Below are positions 37,734-38,763 of a stretch of DNA of 38,763 nucleotides, in pieces. This stretch comes from Thermoproteota archaeon (lineage in GTDB: Archaea > Thermoproteota > Methanomethylicia > Methanomethylicales > Methanomethylicaceae). The position numbers and the translations under genes are program-made. The DNA is taken from the NCBI GenBank assembly GCA_029887795.1, contig JARXPE010000011.1, positions 1-38,763 on the forward strand, written 5' to 3'. The stretch's first letter is position 1, and the number at the start of each line of letters is the position of its first letter. The notes under the pieces were generated by a model, which was given only the letters and a program-made list of their open reading frames with translations, was not told the DNA's origin and searched no databases.

Positions 37734-38352
37734 ATCTTTCAAGCCTCGAGTACCTGTGGAGGGCGGTCTCCAACTCCACCCTTCCCATGTTGAGAGTCTT
37801 GGCGAGCTCGTCTAGGTCCGAGATTTTGAGGACACGCATAGCCTCCTTCACCCTTGGCGTCGGTTGGGGATCAGCCTTTCCCCACACCTTTCTCATGTCA
37901 CGGAGGAAGACTGAGACTGTTACTGGGCCAATCCCCTTGCCGAGCATCCTGAGTCTATCCTCTAAGTCCTTGCCGTCCCTAGCCTCTTCGTGGAGGCGGT
38001 TCAGGCTTCCGCCATAGTCTTTTATGAGGTTCCTGCTGATCTCGAGGAGCCTGTCCGCCGTACTGAAGTCGTACCTAGTGTAGCCCCCCTCGTCCAGCAC
38101 CTCGACTATCCTGTCCCATCCAGCTTTCAGGAGTGACTCTGGATCTGTGAGGCCATACTCCCTGAAAAGTAGGAAGGTCCTAGTGGCGCTCTCCTCCCGT
38201 ATCGGTTTTGAGTAAAGGAAGGCTGCCAAAAACCACTCAAAGTAAGCCCTGTCCCCCGCCCTCAGGTCTATGGAAAGCATCTCGGAGTAGGGTCGTCCAT
38301 TTTCCTTGGAAAACCTCAGAAAATCTGTTATGGATTCTCTCGTCACAGACAC
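37705..38352 (-). CDS. HhH-type DNA glycosylase-like protein
   Basis: A 215-residue helical protein. Residues ~135-155 (RLRMLGKGIGPVTVSVFLRDM) form a helix-hairpin-helix of the endonuclease III/AlkA superfamily, with the usual GIGPxTxxxFL pattern. The preceding helices (LLEISRNLIKDYGGSLNRLHEEA) fit the same fold. The catalytic Lys of EndoIII is not evident, and the Asp after the hairpin would be in the ADPQPTPRVKEA segment. It may repair or recognise damaged bases, or be structural. The start is GTG 38352. The C-terminus overlaps the truncated flippase by 29 bp. Confidence 0.6.
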   Translation of the reverse strand: MSVTRESITDFLRFSKENGRPYSEMLSIDLRAGDRAYFEWFLAAFLYSKPIREESATRTFLLFREYGLTDPESLLKAGWDRIVEVLDEGGYTRYDFSTADRLLEISRNLIKDYGGSLNRLHEEARDGKDLEDRLRMLGKGIGPVTVSVFLRDMRKVWGKADPQPTPRVKEAMRVLKISDLDELAKTLNMGRVELETALHRYSRLERSKETQRSKR

Positions 38353-38503
38353 CCTACTCTCTTTTCTATTCTGACTGGTCCTCTCTTAAGCATCGACGCG
38401 GGCCCATTACCCACCCGCCCATCCATGATTAGTTAACCAGTAAATCGTTATTAGTTTTACTCCCGCGGTGAATTTTCCCAATATCCACCCTTCATTGTCG
38501 CCC

Positions 38504-38763
38504 TCATCTGCCTTTTAGGTATCTATTCTTTGCCTCCGCCGTGAGCTTTGCAACGATCTCGTCTATAGCTCTTTTGAACCCATCCACATCGTACATGACG
38601 AGGAACTTCTTAGAGTCCACTAAGTCCTTAATATCCTTTAGAAAGGGATCTTGGGCTAGAGAATCCCCATAGTTCGGCAGGTTGATGAGCCTGCTGAGCG
38701 CGTCGAGTAGCCTGAAAGGACCGTAGAGCGGTGGTTCATTAAGGCACCCTTGGGCGCTTGTAG
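38504..38763 (-). CDS. C-terminal part of a DUF6092-like protein (partial)
   Basis: A frame enters from the right edge and ends at TGA 38504-38506. The visible 86 residues include LYGPFRLLDALSRLI, DPFLKDIKDLVDSKKFLVMYD and a final charged helix. This pattern resembles DUF6092-type proteins, small helical archaeal proteins of unknown function. The N-terminus lies outside the window, so no start can be assigned. It precedes the HhH gene by about 150 bp on the same strand, and nothing else is seen in that gap. Confidence 0.55.
   Translation of the reverse strand, partial: TSAQGCLNEPPLYGPFRLLDALSRLINLPNYGDSLAQDPFLKDIKDLVDSKKFLVMYDVDGFKRAIDEIVAKLTAEAKNRYLKGR

Noticed and set aside
1-38763. CRISPR arrays, rRNA or tRNA genes
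   Set aside because: No regularly spaced repeat series, rRNA segments or tRNA cloverleaf could be recognised by reading; a dedicated covariance search would be needed to exclude small RNAs.

Overview
The window looks like a chromosomal segment of an uncultured, probably thermophilic archaeon of the TACK (Thermoproteota) side of the tree. It carries an archaeal histone, ribosomal protein S17e, a group II chaperonin, a KEOPS subunit (Cgi121), an archaeosine tRNA-guanine transglycosylase, a beta-CASP RNase, an Sm-like protein and a TFB paralogue. TATA boxes lie about 25-30 bp ahead of several starts, leaders are short, and AGG/AGA arginine codons are common. Histone plus a complex-I-like hydrogenase fits lineages such as Methanomethylicia, Bathyarchaeia or Korarchaeia, but the sequence alone does not settle which.

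Layout. 1-3.4 kb: a THUMP protein, then a minus-strand cluster (ParB/SerK-like protein, MoaD/SAMP ubiquitin-like protein, phosphoribosyltransferase, Cgi121) and S17e. 3.5-6.4 kb: histone, thermosome, a T-rich spacer and a Fap7/AK6-type kinase. 6.3-13 kb: a Tad-like type IV pilus locus. Its minus arm encodes a secretion ATPase, two separate T2SSF-type membrane proteins, a short type IV pilin and a membrane-anchored HerA/CedB-like ATPase. The divergent plus arm encodes four overlapping small pilin-like proteins, and a TFB paralogue follows. 14-17.7 kb: Sm-like protein, TgtA, PHP phosphoesterase and a PAC2-family proteasome-assembly chaperone homologue. 17.8-18.35 kb: an internally deleted IS605-type element with a small RHH gene and a TnpB remnant. 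18.4-21.2 kb: beta-CASP RNase and serine hydroxymethyltransferase.

21.4-31.1 kb: two divergent operons from one ~40 bp intergenic region. The minus arm is nuoJ1-J2-K-N-L-M-like and the plus arm nuoA-B-C-D-H-I-like. The small and large subunits carry hydrogenase-type cysteines: CxxC in the small subunit, RICGIC and DPCFSC in the large one. The complex is therefore best read as a membrane-bound group 4 [NiFe]-hydrogenase with nearly the whole complex I membrane arm, including NuoA/J/K homologues.

31.2-33.9 kb: a CrtC/AttH-like protein, an unrecognised 396-residue protein and a stand-alone phosphohistidine swivelling domain. 34.2-38.8 kb: an accessory region with a sugar-nucleotide epimerase, a frameshifted PIN toxin with an AbrB antitoxin, a DUF4143-type ATPase with repeats around its promoter, a truncated polysaccharide flippase, an HhH DNA glycosylase-like gene and the end of a DUF6092-like gene.

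The two strongest candidates for something undescribed are the pilus locus coupled to a membrane HerA ATPase (possible DNA transport or uptake) and the hydrogenase/complex I hybrid. The hybrid has an intact catalytic site but altered proton-channel residues in NuoL, NuoK and NuoA.
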